Shown: piece after piece, positions 63,560 to 64,000 of the stretch
How positions within the stretch are numbered: position 1 is the stretch's first letter
How the letters are laid out: every line of letters starts with the position of its first letter
Origin: Odontesthes bonariensis
Lineage: Eukaryota > Chordata > Actinopteri > Atheriniformes > Atherinopsidae
Assembly: GCF_027942865.1 (NCBI RefSeq)
Contig: NC_134507.1
Coordinates: 36,695,711-36,759,710, forward strand
Reading direction: 5' to 3'
Length of the DNA stretch: 64,000 bases
Translations under genes and position numbers: made by a program
The notes under the pieces: generated by a model
Databases searched by the model: none
What the model saw: only the letters and a program-made list of their open reading frames with translations
Told to the model about the DNA's origin: nothing

Positions 63560-63895
63560 CTTCCTGGCTCTGGTTCTGATGGCCACCCTTCCGTGTTCTG
63601 GTTCTGCCAGAGGTTTCTTCCTGTTCAAAGGGAGTCGTTCCTCTCCACAGTCGCCTCAGCCACGCTCAGGAAGGGAAGTTTCGGTGCAATCTGTTGGTTT
63701 CCTTAGCTAGGAAATTGTTTTTGAATTGGCTCTATATGAATGAATTGGATTATTTTATAAATAATTATGATTACAATGAATTGAATTCCAATTGGCTTGA
63801 ATTGGACTTTATTAGTTAAGTGCCTTGAGATGACATTTGTTGTATTTGGCGCTATATAAATAAAAATGAATTGAATTGAAAATTGAATTAACACG
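63560..63895 (+). repeat. teleost dispersed repeat tail, (TTGAA)n end
   Basis: Contains gaggtttcttcctgttcaaa, gagatgacatttgttgtatt and ggcgctatataaataaaaat, then ttgaattgaa repeats. This 3' end is very common in fish genomes. The remaining ~100 bp to the window end is unassigned. Confidence 0.75.
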
Positions 63896-64000
63896 ATCAA
63901 CTTAAATCATTTTACTACATTAAGACAATGATCCTGTTTGAGGAAAGGGTCCCAATATCATCCCAAAGACTGAGGTTCAGATTCTCTCCGTTTCTAAACC

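Overview
This is a stretch of vertebrate, almost certainly teleost fish, genomic DNA. The signs are spliced multi-exon genes, U1/U2/U5 snRNA and 5S rRNA genes, fish non-LTR elements (Rex3-like, L2-like, Tx1-clade), hAT/Harbinger/Tc1 remnants, a gamma/epsilon-type endogenous retrovirus and a poly-C2H2 zinc-finger gene. Nothing bacterial is present. Linkage of 5S rDNA with U1, U2 and U5 genes has, as I recall, been reported in the sole Solea senegalensis, and this window shows the same combination.

Layout. 1-1334: diverged tandem repeat, GA microsatellite, inverted repeat and a Rex3-like 3' end. 1335-6378: tandem array of U1 snRNA genes with a 713-bp period (six full copies, one 5'-truncated copy at the left, one 3'-truncated copy at the right). 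6385-15853: a ~9.5-kb DNA transposon inserted at U1 nucleotides 91-96 with a 6-bp (or 7-bp) target duplication. It carries a ten-exon DDE transposase gene and matches the Dada superfamily, described as targeting small RNA genes. 15854-16264: an inverted U1 5' half with its promoter. 16752-29628: two Tx1-clade (Keno-like) LINEs, both on the minus strand and both joined to the same nucleotide (26) of a U2 snRNA gene. The first is decayed and hit by two hAT MITEs and a probable solo LTR; the second has both ORFs intact. Between them lie a U5 snRNA gene, a 5S rRNA gene, a 5S fragment and the U2 3' part. The first 30 kb is therefore a small-RNA gene cluster colonised by two unrelated kinds of target-specific transposon.

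30-36.9 kb: L1 and hAT fragments, a small spliced OB-fold gene model with a Tc1 fragment in one intron, two tRNA genes (Pro-CGG, Thr-AGT) in duplicated flanks, and a Harbinger remnant. 36.9-40.15 kb: a Rex3-like RTE element, frameshifted and 3'-truncated. 42.2-43.96 kb: last exon of a 20-finger C2H2 gene (minus strand). 44.6-52.6 kb: a dispersed TIR-like repeat, then an L2-like LINE split by an unidentified 1.4-kb insert and by a 3.4-kb hAT (itself interrupted). 52.7-53.9 kb: a 12-bp minisatellite. 54.4-57.15 kb: a LINE whose ORF1 (zinc finger plus esterase) is split by a hAT MITE and whose ORF2 tail is amplified as a 55-bp minisatellite. 57.6-59.56 kb: Harbinger Myb-like remnant and a 918-bp long-TIR MITE. 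59.56-63.55 kb: the 3' half of an endogenous retrovirus (integrase, env with an in-frame stop, 3' LTR). The end is a common fish dispersed repeat.

Coordinates of splice sites, TSDs and RNA ends were read by eye. Family names are from recognition of motifs, not from searches.
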